A stretch of DNA of 64,000 nucleotides, taken from Loripinus fragilis (taxonomy: Eukaryota > Mollusca > Bivalvia > Lucinida > Lucinidae). Position 1 is the stretch's first letter; every line of letters begins with the position of its first letter. The notes under the pieces are model-generated. The model ran no database searches, was not told the origin of the DNA, and worked only from the letters and a program-made list of their open reading frames with translations. The DNA is taken from the NCBI GenBank assembly GCA_964019695.1, contig OZ026531.1, positions 12,552,593-12,616,592 of the forward strand. The letters are read 5' to 3'. A program made the translations under genes and the position numbers. Positions 23,815 through 34,759 of the stretch are shown here, piece after piece.

Positions 23815-23962
23815 AAAGTCCAGCTTATCATTGATAAAGAAGATGATATATTATATACCTAGTCCATTATTAGAAGATATATGTAATCAAAGTGGTGCTT
23901 CAACTGGGGTCAGTTTTGCCAGTTCACTCACAGAAGTTCTTGCCACAGTATTAGACCATGAG
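23815..23962 (+). CDS. HECTD1: HECTD1-like E3 ubiquitin ligase, exon c (intact copy)
   Basis: The only complete copy. Acceptor TTTATTTCAG, donor GAG/GTAATA. The first A completes Arg from exon b, then 49 codons follow: KSSLSLIKKMIYYIPSPLLE, DICNQSGASTGVSF, ASSLTEVLATVLDHE. HECTD1 of other animals has a similar helical segment of comparable length ending in ATVLDQE before the DDDDGHL motif, which exon d supplies here. The last 45 bases (ASSLTEVLATVLDHE) are absent from every upstream partial copy. Confidence 0.93.
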
Positions 23963-24170
23963 GTAATATATATTTAGCCATTTTTTCCTTTAACTTTTAA
24001 CTCTTTACTTGCTGGGTAATTTTTGTGCTTTTGATGTCATCTGCTGACTTTTTTCAGAATAAACTTTTTCAAAAAATTCTTTGAGGATCAATATTAGGAC
24101 TGACGTTCTGACGGTCATGATCTGGGTCCAAACTGTTTGCAAAGGTTATTAGCAGATTACAAAAGTTGCC

Positions 24171-24896
24171 CAGCGCTCCAGATAGCGTCCGTACAGACGT
24201 AAATTACGGGTTCGTTTTCCCCAAATACGGATAGAGTTGAAAATTAGCATGTGCCAAATAAGGGTGTGTTTTTGCCTATACAGTATGTTTTAGCCAGCAA
24301 CCTGTATTTCTCATCCAATTCAAATCAGAAGACCCTTGATTATTGAGCTGATTTGTGAATCTGTCAAAATGTATTCTTTCAGAAATCCAGAATCAACATG
24401 CTGGACAGCTTATTGATGTTTTATTTTTGCCTCAATACAAACTCCCCAATGTTCAGTTGTGTCCCCTTTCCATTTTTTTTTGAAGAACACCTGTTTTCAG
24501 AATAATATGTGTGCAAAAGCCACTCTCAAGGAGTTTGCTATTATATATCAGTTAGATCCTTGTAATTTAATTTGATCTGTCAAATTAGAAAGTAAAAGTA
24601 GAAATTTCTTGGAAGAGCAGCGTGTTTACAGATGGCAATAAAAACAATCATCCCTGTTCCAATATTCTTGCCTACGTGTATATATATAGAGACATTGCCA
24701 TTTTCATTGATGGGTAATCAAATTGTACATGAAGACAGCAACAACATGACCGGTTTTAAATACAAGTATAAGCTTTCATAAAAATTTTGGCTAAGCCAAA
24801 ATTAACACATGTACGGATTGAAAATATCTGGTACGGATCAAGTTTCATTTGGACCAGTACCGGTACTGATGGTAGTCAAAATTATCTGGCGCACTG
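24171..24896. mobile_element. hAT-like non-autonomous element
   Basis: Ends are CAGCGCTCCAGATA (24171) and TATCTGGCGCACTG (to 24896), imperfect inverted repeats beginning CAG and ending CTG as in hAT elements. They are flanked by GTTGCC on both sides (24165-24170 and 24897-24902). The repeat is six bases where hAT normally gives eight, so the superfamily call is tentative. There is no ORF of note. It lies in the HECTD1 intron between exons c and d. Confidence 0.65.
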
Positions 24897-25166
24897 GTTG
24901 CCACTAGCAAAGAAAGATTTTTTAATAGTGCTTTGATAAGACTTGATATTTCATCAGAATCCTCTGCTGTCAAATTTTATTTTCCAAAAGTATCAAGATT
25001 GTTTGTCTAAATTTGTTGTCTGCTGCAGTTTTGATTATTTTATGGGATAAACTTACATGCACAGCTATCAAAGGCTCTGGTATGTTGTGGATGCACAGGT
25101 TGGTAGCCTGTAAATCACGCAAGTAGGACTTTCATAATTGCTGGCTCATTGATAAAACATTTATAT

Positions 25167-25366
25167 GGGAGCAGCGGAGCGCAGTGGCTCAGTGATAGAG
25201 TGATTGACTCGAGACCAAGGGCTGCGGGTTCGAGCCTCACCGGCGTCACTGCATTGTGATCTTTGAGCGAGACACATTTATCCTAACTTAGTACTGGTTC
25301 AACCCAAGAAGACCCGTTCCTGTTTAGCTGAAAGATTGTTGATGGGATGTAAAGAATCAAATCAAA
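25167..25366 (+). mobile_element. tRNA-derived SINE, family B
   Basis: Head GGAGCAGCGGAGCGCAGTGG with A-box-like and B-box-like (GGGTTCGAGCCTC) motifs, body GACACATTTATCCTAACTTA and AGTACTGGTTCAACCCAAGA, and tail AATCAAATCAAACAAG. A headless copy follows directly (25377-25503), and another fragment is at 16040. Confidence 0.8.
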
Positions 25367-25376
25367 CAAGTAAAAT

Positions 25377-25503
25377 CACCGGCGTTACTGCGTTGTGTCC
25401 TTGGGCAAGACACATTAATCCTAGCTTAGTACTGGTTCAACCCAGGAATACCCGTCCCTATTAAGATTGTTGATGGGACGTAAAGAAACAAATCAAAATC
25501 AAA
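25377..25503 (+). mobile_element. SINE family B, second partial copy
   Basis: CACCGGCGTTACTGCGTTGT, GGGCAAGACACATTAATCCT and GTTGATGGGACGTAAAGAAA repeat the body and tail of the preceding SINE. The tRNA-like head is absent, and a short deletion after CCCGTCCC removes the GAAAG block. Confidence 0.75.
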
Positions 25504-25677
25504 CATAGGAGCAGCTGTGGTGTAGTGGATAAACCACTCGCCTTGTAAACCAGGGGTCGCAGGTTCGACCCTTGGCTTCACCAGTTTGTCGGATGAGACT
25601 TTAAGCTGTGGCCCATCTCCATATGGCCTTAGCTGCTGGTGGGACATTAAACACAAACACAACATAACATTAAAATA
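25504..25677 (+). mobile_element. tRNA-Thr-like SINE, family C
   Basis: The head GCTGTGGTGTAGTGGATAAA has a good A box, a CTTGTAA loop consistent with a TGT anticodon, and the B box GGTTCGACCC. A non-tRNA body follows (GATGAGACTTTAAGCTGTGG, GGCCTTAGCTGCTGGTGGGA) and then a TTAAACACAAACACAAC tail. The acceptor-stem halves do not pair well and the body continues, so this is a SINE and not a tRNA gene. A second copy is at 40803. Confidence 0.82.
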
Positions 25678-25859
25678 CATGGGATTAATAGAACTTTTTT
25701 AATCCTTCATTTCTCGAATTCTGGCAGTGTTGCTGTTTTGGCTGTGAATTACAATGCATGGATCAGATAGCACAAAAGCTCAGGAAGGTATGCACTGAAC
25801 TAAAACATTTTTACATGGTATTTTTCTAGTGTACAGCCCAAAGGGCTATTTCTTTCATC

Positions 25860-26058
25860 ATGGGTGAAAATTTTCAGGATTATTTCTGAATTCAGGATTT
25901 TGAGGCTGACTTTCCATAGAAAGCTTCTTTGATTAGTTTTCAGAAAACACAATTAATCATTTTAACTTTAAATTATCCATTTTTGTAGACATCCTGCAAG
26001 TTTTAAAATTTGAGTTTCAAAAGTTCAGGATTTTGGAAATTTTGAACTTTCACCCATG
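25860..26058. mobile_element. CATGGGTGAAA-type MITE, copy 1
   Basis: Inverted ends ATGGGTGAAAATTTTCAGG and TTTTGAACTTTCACCCATG. The interior word TTCAGGATTTTGAGGCTGAC is shared with copies at 31771, 37940, 41885 and 42763. The right end lies 32 bases before exon d. Confidence 0.8.
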
Positions 26059-26090
26059 TTTCATTGGTTTTGTATCTTCATTTCCAACAG

Positions 26091-26258
26091 GATGATGATG
26101 ATGGTCATCTCACAGTACTACAGGTGGTGCAGGAAGTTATGAATAAAGGGGGATCACTCTTTCTAGATCACTTTGCCAGACTGGGGCTGTTTGGTAAAGT
26201 TCTCAGTCTAGCTGGTCCCATTGAGGATGAAGAAGGTGCAACAGGGAAAGATGATAAG
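26091..26258 (+). CDS. HECTD1: HECTD1-like E3 ubiquitin ligase, exon d
   Basis: Acceptor CATTTCCAACAG, donor AAG/GTAAAA; 56 complete codons. It reads DDDDGHLTVLQVVQEVMNKG, GSLFLDHFARLGLFGKVLSL, AGPIEDEEGATGKDDK. The DDDDGHL start, the LDHFARLG motif and SLAGP followed by an acidic tail all correspond to HECTD1, where this part forms an armadillo-like helical region ahead of the SUN/jelly-roll-like domain. It is phase 0 at both ends, matching exon c (ends GAG) and exon e (starts GAT). Confidence 0.94.
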
Positions 26259-27185
26259 GTAAAATTATTTACAGTTAAAACCGTTAATTAGAAGGCTAAA
26301 AGGTGGCTGGGGATAAAATCTTCATTTTTCATATATTATGACTTTTTGGGTACTGTAAAGGCAGCACCTTATGAATGCATAATTAGGACTGGTCAACCTT
26401 AGACATAGGTAAAAGCTGAAAATGAGGAGTGGTTTTATTCAAAAGTAACCGTATCATCTTGCGCCATTACCTCAGTAAAGACACAAAACACATTATTTAG
26501 TCCTTAAAACACCAGCAAAATAACTGCATCTGAAAATGTCTATTTAACATAAGCATAGAGGCAAACATTGTGGACCCAGATCAGTCTGATCTGGGTCCAC
26601 ACTGTTTGTCTATGAGGCTTCAAATGGTGGACAACAAAAAACATACATTTTGTGATTATGCGCTTGATAGGTTAATAAATGTGAGTTCAGTGTGTATACG
26701 TTTATGATTTTCATGAAATGCACGCACGTTTGGGCGACCCAAACAACTTATTTATTCTTCACCAAATTATAAATAGAACCTGATTTCCCTTGTTAAGCAG
26801 ATGAAATAGCCAAACCATGTCCAGATATGAATATTAAAGTTGGCGCCTTTACAGTATTAAAGCGGAAAGTCTGTTAATACAACTAATACTGACCACATTC
26901 ATTTAAACCAGTTATGACAGTCACACTATATGTGGAAAGCTGTTTTCAACAATTTAATGACAAACATTTTAATAGCCTACATGTAGGCCATGCCCCCTCA
27001 TGACTTCAAGTTGTTAGCATTATAATAACCTTTGCTTGCTAGTGTTTTCTGCTGATAAAGGACCTCTGAGGGTGGTAATGGGAATCACAGTGTATCGCTG
27101 CCTATAATTTTGATAAAAATTAAAGTCGATGAAATGCTCCCATCTTCACATATAAGCTTGTTGTTGGACTCTATTTTATTATTTT

Positions 27186-27570
27186 GCATTTGATGTCCTA
27201 TTTCCATGAATGAATGTACGGCTTTATTTTGGGGCTAAAATGGTCACTTTTTGTATTATACATATAGGAAATAGAAAAATATTTTTAAAACATTTCCCCC
27301 CCCCTTTTTTATGATTTTGCATTTTATGTCCTATTTCCATGAATGAATGTACGGCTTTATTTTGGGGCTAAAATGGTCACTTTTTGTATTATACATATAG
27401 GAAATAGAAAAATATTTTTAAAAACATTTCCCCCCCCTCCCCCATATTTTATGATTTTGCATTTGATGTCCTATTTCCATGAATGAATGTACGGCTTAAT
27501 TTGGGGCTAAAATGGTCACTTTTTGTATTATACATATAGGAAATAGAAAAATATTTTTAAAACATCAGAA
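27186..27570. repeat. Three tandem units of 132-137 bp
   Basis: Each unit carries GTCCTATTTCCATGAATGAA, TTGGGGCTAAAATGGTCAC and TACATATAGGAAATAGAAAA, with the repeats of GTCCTATTTCC starting near 27193, 27328 and 27466. A C-run of variable length separates the units. Confidence 0.92.
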
Positions 27571-30500
27571 CATGTAGATAGAAAAAAACAAAGAGAAAAA
27601 TGAATACTCAACAGCTAATAAAACATAAAACTAGACTCTTATATTTACCTAATTGGAAATCTAAAGGGAATATAGGCAATTCTGGAGGGAAAATAGTATT
27701 CCAACAAAATATCTTATTTTGTCGTTTACCTGTAATAGTATTTCAAATACTGGCAACTAACTATAATAATATTTTTGAAATTGAAAATTTTGATGGAGAT
27801 TAGTAATAGTGAAAATAATCATAAAATACCTTTGTCAGAGGTTGGCTGGACATTGGTAGATGTAGATGTCAATGCCGACTTTTGAGATGCGGTTGACAAT
27901 GCTAACCTCGGGGTTTCCCTAGAGTCGGCCATTATTCCATCCGCTTCATCGTGGCCTTGGTCAGCATTTCCTAAAAAATAAGATCACAGATACTTATTAT
28001 ACTTTATGTTAACAAGCCTATGTGATGATATAGTTCTGTCATTTTATGGCTGTAAAATACATAAAAAAAATCTTGGTGAATTAATGCAATCTCTTTATTT
28101 ATTTATTTTAGCCCTAAATATGGATTGGGGGTAATTGTTAGAACCTCCTCACTGAGGTGGCTCAAACAAATCCCCAAATTTATGTTTAAGCAAAAAGAAG
28201 ATAAAATGCTATTCTCTGTTAATCCGGTATTTCAATATTAAGAAATCGGCTTGTTTGGCTGCCCCAGAATAATGTAAAAGAACAAATACAGCCATCTAAA
28301 AACAACAACAAAAAAAAAAAAAAAAAAAAAAAAGCGAGAACGCTGAGGTGCTTTGTGGCATACAACCCCATTACTTCTTTGATTGTCAGAACCAACAACA
28401 GAACCAACATACTCAGACAGGAAAAGCATGAACAAACAAAACATTCCCAGATCAGCCCCTTTTAAAATGTAGCCTTCAGCGAATCATTCAGAGATAGAAC
28501 GGATTAATCCGTCAATCGATAAAAATTACAGTTTATGAAATTGTTGCTTCTTGGGACTGTACAGAAATGCAGCTGCTGTCATTTAACATCAACTTTTTTT
28601 GTCTTTTTGTGTCTCTTCCTGTGCAGCAGCTAGAACCGGGCCGAGAGGTTTTTTATGGTTTGTGTTTGTATTATTGTGTTTGTATTATACGGTGACGGTA
28701 GCAACAGAAGGCTTTACCGAAAAAGGTCTTGGAGAAGCCGGTTTAAAAGCGATAGCGCTTAAAGGTTTATTTAAAAATATATATATATACTCCTCAAATT
28801 TTAAACTTAAATTAATTTTATTTGTTATCAGCAAAATTCCATTTTAAAATTGCAGACCAATAAATATTTCAGTGCTAACGATTTGTTTACGATATTTTAT
28901 TCAGGTCTGATAAAAGTATGCTGATTACGAAACCAATTCACAATGTCAAATTACCAACTAAAAGTAATTACATCCCTTGACTAAAGCACAAACTTGTTTA
29001 ACAAGTTTCACGGCCTCCAATCTCTGCCTCCTTCTCCAAAAAGAGCAGAACGTAAAGGGAGGCGAAGGCCCTTCCGGGAAGCAGGCAGTGGGCATAAACA
29101 ATGGAACACAGTAAGTTGTGTTGACACATTTTCAATCATAAGCAAATTTTCAGCGCAAAACTCGAAAATCTAAGAATGCTATGCTTCGGGCAATTGTTCA
29201 AGCTATCCGTAGAGCATGCTGTTAGCACATTTGAACTTAGTTTGTAAGCGTGAGAGCTTTTCTCCCGTTGCACAGTTGTCCAAGAAACGGTGGTTCCCGC
29301 ATGGTTTTGCCTTCTAACCAAACGTATAGTAGCGTTTGGACCCTTATTCATACTACCGAGGCCCCTCCACACCCATGTTGTCCCAAATGCAATTTTTCGA
29401 GATATTTCAATTATAATTGAGTGATTTAGAGCCAAATTTCTTTAGGAGCAGGAGGCGAAGGGCAGGAGAAGGAGGCTGGGAGATAATGTCTGAAGATAAT
29501 GCGTTTACCTGTGATTGGTTTTCTTATAGATAAGCGCCTTTGTGTTTTTAACATCGAAGTGGGAAACCAGGCCCATGGTATAGTGCCGGTCTCTAGTCTT
29601 TTTTATGGACAGGTGGAATAGTTCAGTGACTCATAGCGTACATGTAGCAAAAAATAGACAATTACTCCGTATATAGACAGTTGGGTAATAATACATAATA
29701 TATTTGAAAAGCTAGTTGGGACTCGGAGGGGGGGGGGGGGGCCAAAATGTGACGTCTGGGCGAGCCCGAACATTAGCGTTTGGATTTTTTGATGTGCTCT
29801 CTTTGAAATCTTTTTTCCAGTATAATGAAATAATTAGTACAACTAAGCTTCCTTTTCATAACCCATTAGTTATGAAATATTACAATGTTTTTAGCCTACT
29901 TTTCTTTAGATTATGAAAAATGTCCTTTTACTAAATTCAGTTGGTAGATTATTTTGCACATATGCTGTATCTATCCAATACACATAAACTACATGGCCCT
30001 TCACTTTGTGTACTTGACGCATGGGTGAATGGTTATAGTACGTTGCTGCATAATATTGCACCAGGTAAATACATTGTCATCAAGGTTGAATATGGACTAC
30101 AGTTGCACTTCAAAAATATTTCTTAACAAATCAGATAGAAAAACAATCATTAAAATGCTCATGATTTTGGACTTCAAAATACTTTCACTGTGATATGTAA
30201 TCGAGTGTTGATGATACGTGAAAATTATTGATTTCTAAATGTTTTGTTGAGGTCAACTGTTGCAACCTGTACCCCCTTTTGTAGCGTCCCCTGTTTTGTC
30301 ATAGGGGTCTGCCTGTCTAACTATAACATAAATTGGTTCCTAATACATCAAGCATCCTATTAAAAAAGATACCAGTGATATATTATGCATAGGGAAGATT
30401 TGGTAAGCATCTGAAAAATAGGCAGATACCCTATCAAAGTGTCAGAGGTCCTTTTGCATCAGGCCTGATCTGGATCCAAACTGTTTGAGACTTTCACGGT

Positions 30501-30633
30501 ATTCTTGAAAGAGTTTTTTTTAAAGTAAATTTTGACAAAAGTCAGCAGATGAGATAAAAGCATTAAATTTACCCAGCGTATTTGGTTGGCATGGTTTTAA
30601 GCATAGCTCCCATTATGCAGTAAAGCATGTGCT

Positions 30634-30890
30634 TAGTGCAGTTGGTAATGTGTCTGCCTACAGATGCGAAGCTGACTGCAGATCCAGGGGTCGCGAGTTC
30701 GATACCGGCCCGGTCCCATACATTCGTGGAGATTGATCAGGAAATAACTACGGTCATTCTCCTCCATTCCCAACCATAGGCGACTGCTTTTTAAGAAAAA
30801 AAAACTCCCTCCATATGGGAGCAAATTCTTCCCTTAAAGAGAAGTCCTGTTTATGTAAAGGCACCCACTTGATGAGAGTCAAGGCTCATT
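30634..30890 (+). mobile_element. SINE family A, diverged copy
   Basis: TTAGTGCAGTTGGTAATG, CTGACTGCAGATCCAGGGGT and CGAGTTCGATACCGGCCCGG reproduce the SINE A head, followed by TTCGTGGAGATTGATCAGGA. The 3' body is replaced by unrelated sequence. Confidence 0.75.
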
Positions 30891-30946
30891 TTAGTAGTAT
30901 CACTTTTATGTGCATAACAAATTCAGCGTTCTGGCTATGCCCATAA

Positions 30947-31294
30947 GGGATTTTCCTACCTTTCTGAAGTCAGGGCCTGTTGAATCTGGAAATAAAGCAT
31001 TTGGATCATCAAAATTGGGAAAATTTGATGCTGTCTAAAAGAACTGGACCGCCGTTTTAAATGGATTAAAAAGCAGATAAGAAATTAGCAGTGTAAAGCA
31101 TTTGTTGCTTTAATTGCTTTCTTAAAACCTCGTGAAAATTTGCATAAAAATGTGAATGAAAACATGAAATTTTCACCAAAATGTAGAACTAAGAAATGGG
31201 GAATGATATACACTATTTTTGGAAGATTTTGCTCATTTTTGAATTGGGAAGGGGCCAACATTCGGCCCTAAATCAGGCCTAGGAAAAACCCTGC
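30947..31294. mobile_element. AGGGATTTTCC-type MITE, copy 1
   Basis: Left end GGGATTTTCCTACCTTTCTG and right end CAGGCCTAGGAAAAACCCTG form imperfect inverted ends. The interior has GAACTGGACCGCCGTTTTAA and GAATTGGGAAGGGGCCAAC. The right end lies about 35 bases before exon e. Related copies are at about 43660-44375 and 45636-46052. Confidence 0.75.
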
Positions 31295-31328
31295 CCATGA
31301 TGGTTATTTATTGCCATTGTTCCTCTAG

Positions 31329-31733
31329 GATGATGAAGAACACACAACAGAAGATTCTGGTGAGATTGCTCAAGGTCAGCCCTACCACTGGAAAGATTGG
31401 TGCCTTGTCCGCGGCAGAGACTGCCTTTATATATGGAGTGAGGCTGCTGCCCTAGAACTGTCCAATGGCAGCAATGGCTGGTTTAGATTTATTCTTGATA
31501 GTAAACTAGCGACTATGTACTCGAGTGGCAGTCCTGAGGGAGGGTCAGACAGTTCTGAGAATAGGGGAGAGTTCCTGGAGAAGCTGCAGCGGGCTAAAGG
31601 TCTTGTGAAGCCAGGGACACCAAGTCAGCCGATCATGTCACATCCCTCGGCTGCTAGGATTGTGGTGGGGAACTGGGCCATCACATGTAAGAAGGAAGGA
31701 GAAGTGCAGATACACAATTCTGATGGACAGCAT
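31329..31733 (+). CDS. HECTD1: HECTD1-like E3 ubiquitin ligase, exon e
   Basis: Acceptor TTCCTCTAG, donor CAT/GTAAGT; 135 codons, phase 0 at both ends, the largest HECTD1 exon here. It starts [17 protein letters not shown], continues [60 protein letters not shown] and [20 protein letters not shown], and ends [12 protein letters not shown]. This is the most conserved HECTD1 segment in the window. The animal family shares the [29 protein letters not shown] and [15 protein letters not shown] motifs almost residue for residue, which fixes the gene identity. Confidence 0.97.
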
Positions 31734-31770
31734 GTAAGTTTAGCAATTTCACTGATTGTCCCTTTTAAGA

Positions 31771-33363
31771 CATGGGTGAAAGTTTTCAGGATTATTCCTG
31801 AATTCACAATTTTGAGGCTGACTTTTCATAGAAAGTCAGCCTCAAAATGCTGAATTCTGCAGATTATAATAGCTTTTCTGATTTAGTTTCAGTTTATTTA
31901 AAGGTACGAGGGGCATTTGGAAAGTTCTTAGCATGGTCTTTTATCTCAGTAACCGATTTACAAATCCTATCATGTTTGGTGTCATTTTAAAGAGCCATCT
32001 TTCCTCTATGTTAGGACACAAATTTCATGAGGATAATATAATGCAGACACGAATTTTTTTTATTGTGAATACATGTACTGTTTGTATACTGGAAAACGCA
32101 AAATTTCAGTGGAAAATATAACATTTTACCTTTTGAAAAGTGTGCAGAACATTAACAATAGTTCATGAAATTAGATAATTTTGCAACATTTGGTAGGCCA
32201 CAATCTGGTACAGTAAATATACAATTGATGACCGAGTTGGATGTTTCTAATAACTAAATACTGGAACAGCAATACCAAAGCCGTCTAGAAAGCAAAGCAA
32301 TGCGCTAATATTTATGACTAAAAATCGCATGTCACAATGCATATATTTTGAAAATATTTTTCCGACAGTAGTTTAAAAATGCCATGCGTTGGTATTTTTG
32401 TCAAGCACACTTTATGCTCTTTGTATTGAAACCAAAATTAATTTTGTAAACCAGAACAAAGGGAAGATAACTCGTATTATCTTCCCATGGGGTAGAGTAA
32501 GTTTAGCGATTAGTTGACGTTCTGTTTCATTTCAATTGAAAACGGTGGCAAACAAAAAAGTAAAAATACCTTGAGAGTAGAAATCAATCAATTTTGTGAT
32601 GGTTAACGCGATGCCATGATAATTTCTTATGCCATCGACAAAATGTGAGGGGTTAAGTTACCCCACCCACTTCTTGAAAAGTAGGGACAGTGTTACTAGG
32701 AATAATTTTCTTGAATACAGAACAACACAAGCCACCCTTTTTGCGCGACAAAATGATCTTTATGAATTGTTCGATACAAATAAAGCAAAAAAAAATACTC
32801 AATAGGCATCTTTCGATCTCCTGTAGTGACATAATTTATAGTAAAAGTATAAAGAAAAATCGAAACAAGACCCATTTTTGAAAGTTTATCATTTCTCTAT
32901 TAGTCAACATTTTCCGAATGTAAAGGTGGTAGTCGTGCAAGCATTGATCGCATAATATATTTTAATAAAAAATTAGTTGGCACCAAATCGTTAATTTGTC
33001 AAATCATGATCGCAAATAAGGTCCCCAATTTTCCTTCACTTTTTTCCAAGTATTTTGCTTAAAATTTCCGCCAGTATATAAACCCCTACTCATTTTGAGC
33101 ATGCGCTGCACGTACACACTAAGTCCTTTTTCGACAAAAATTAAATCATCAAGTAGCCCTTAAATTCTAGTTTCCAAAAATGTATAATTTGATAGCATTT
33201 TATCAACGCATTATGGAGTTATGATGCCATGCTAAGAACTTTCCAAATGACCCTCGTATTTGACCTTTATACTTGGAAATTTTAATAATTTGGAGGCATA
33301 CAGCAAGTTTTAGATCTTGATTTTCCAAAGTTCAGGATTTTGGAAATTTTGAACTTTCGCTCT
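31771..33363. mobile_element. CATGGGTGAAA-type MITE, copy 2, split by a mariner-like insertion
   Basis: The left part (CATGGGTGAAAGTTTTCAGG at 31771, with TTTTGAGGCTGACTTTC) and right part (TTCAGGATTTTGGAAATTTT, ending in TTTCGC near 33360) belong to one MITE. The element at 31917-33256 separates them. Confidence 0.82.
31917..33256. mobile_element. Mariner-like non-autonomous element
   Basis: Ends are CGAGGGGCATTTGGAAAG then TTCTTAGCATGG, and the inverse CCATGCTAAGAA then CTTTCCAAATGACCCTCG. They differ only in the GGGGC/GGGTC region and are flanked by TA (31915-31916 and 33257-33258). The ACGAGGG-type end plus TA duplication fits mariner elements. At 1.34 kb it has the length of a full mariner, but no transposase reading frame remains. 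Confidence 0.85.
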
Positions 33364-34745
33364 TGAATGTTAAGACCGATGGAATTTTCCATAAAGTGAT
33401 ACAGTAAAGTCAGGATGGTCCATTATATATATTGGTTTAAAAATATTTATTATTCAAGAACTACTGAACAATATCATAAACAGTAATAAGGAATCAGATC
33501 AAGGATCGGAACGGAAGCATATACAGTCAAATCTTGTTAATTTGAAGCCCTAGGGACTAGAAATGTTATTTCGAAATATGGAAAGTTGGAATTATAGGGA
33601 GGTAGACATAAGTATATATAAACCCCAAAATGATTATTATCAGTTTTTTCTCAATCAAACATATTATGGTTTGTGTGCGTAAAAGAAACGTCTCCATATG
33701 TTTTTATTAGTTAGTATTTAAAATAGTCCATAAATAGGCCATATTTTCTTTCCTATAGTGTCCGAAATTTATTTTGAATTAGCGAGTATTTCCAAAAATT
33801 GGAGTTCGAATTTTCGAGGTTTTACTGTAGTTTATATAGTTCTCCTTCATTGTATATATTGAGGCGTTACAGGTTGTATTTATCAAATTTCTTTCTCTGA
33901 AGATCTATTAAGTCTTAAGCAAACAGTGCAGACCCTGATGAGCATTTCATCTGGCTCTTCACTTTTAGCCATAGTACACATTTAGGGGCTTCCAGTCCTC
34001 AAAGTGTTAAGATATTGAGGTTCTTACACAAGTGGCATTTAATATGAAATTTATGAAATATGATTTTGTGAGTTAAATAAACATATGAAAATGATCACAA
34101 GTGTAAGATTCTGTTTATTCTTTGACTGTCTTAACCCAGCTTTTAGGCATTTAAATAAGACATTTGTCACAATAGTAAGTGCAACAGTGTCTTCGATGTC
34201 ACTTTGATGTTGCATTAACACAGAAAAGAGTTCTTAAATGTATGGTCATATCATATTTTATAACCTGACATCCATGGAAAAATAGCATCATAATATCTTA
34301 AAATATTTGAGGATAGAATTATGTATGCCATCCATATACCTTGAGATCAGCTGCTCTTTTAAGACCCAAAAGTAAGACTTTTTCATTTTACCATAAGGCC
34401 AGAATTTTTTATAAAAGTTGAATTACGGGATTTTTTTTTTCATATTTAGGGTGGGGTGGGGAGGGCTGGACGAAGAAAAAAAAGCACTGAAAATGACTAG
34501 TTGACTGGTCATTTTCAGAGCTTTTTTATAATATCTCCAGAACAAACAGTAAAACTAGTAAAGTAAACCAACAGTCGGCATAAAAATTCTGCATAGGACA
34601 ATCACTTTTAACAGTGTCACTCTCAAAAATACACAGGCAGAACCTCAAAAATATATTGTTGTTTTCAACAAAACAAATAATATTTAGAGTCAGCGAATAA
34701 AAAAAAAAATAGATTTTTTTATCTGCTTTCTGGAAAATTACAGTG
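33364..34745. other. HECTD1 intron e, middle part
   Basis: AT-rich, no exon recognised. Contains words of unclassified repeats (TTCGAAATATGGAAAGTTGG) and a small palindrome at about 34487-34527 (GCACTGAAAATGACTAGTTG then ACTGGTCATTTTCAGAGC). Confidence 0.6.
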
Positions 34746-34759
34746 GGAGGGTCATATCA

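Larger units (their letters stand above)
26259..31328. other. HECTD1 intron between exons d and e
   Basis: About 5 kb, non-coding. Contents: an AGATCAGACTGC-type hairpin remnant (about 26560-26610), a 132-137 bp triplicate (27186-27570), an oligo-A run (28308-28333), a run of 12 G (29730-29741), a SINE A fragment and a MITE. ORFs at 28599 and 29716 have no recognisable domains. The region around 28960-29500 has raised GC, but I found no exon that fits HECTD1. Confidence 0.6.

Noticed and set aside
25513..25582. tRNA-Thr gene (A box, TGT anticodon loop, B box)
   Set aside because: The acceptor stem pairs poorly and the sequence continues into a SINE body and tail that recur at 40803.
28599..28847. 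82-residue ORF with a hydrophobic segment (LWFVFVLLCLYYTVTV)
   Set aside because: Lies in a HECTD1 intron without matching splice sites or family resemblance. The hydrophobic run comes from T-rich sequence.
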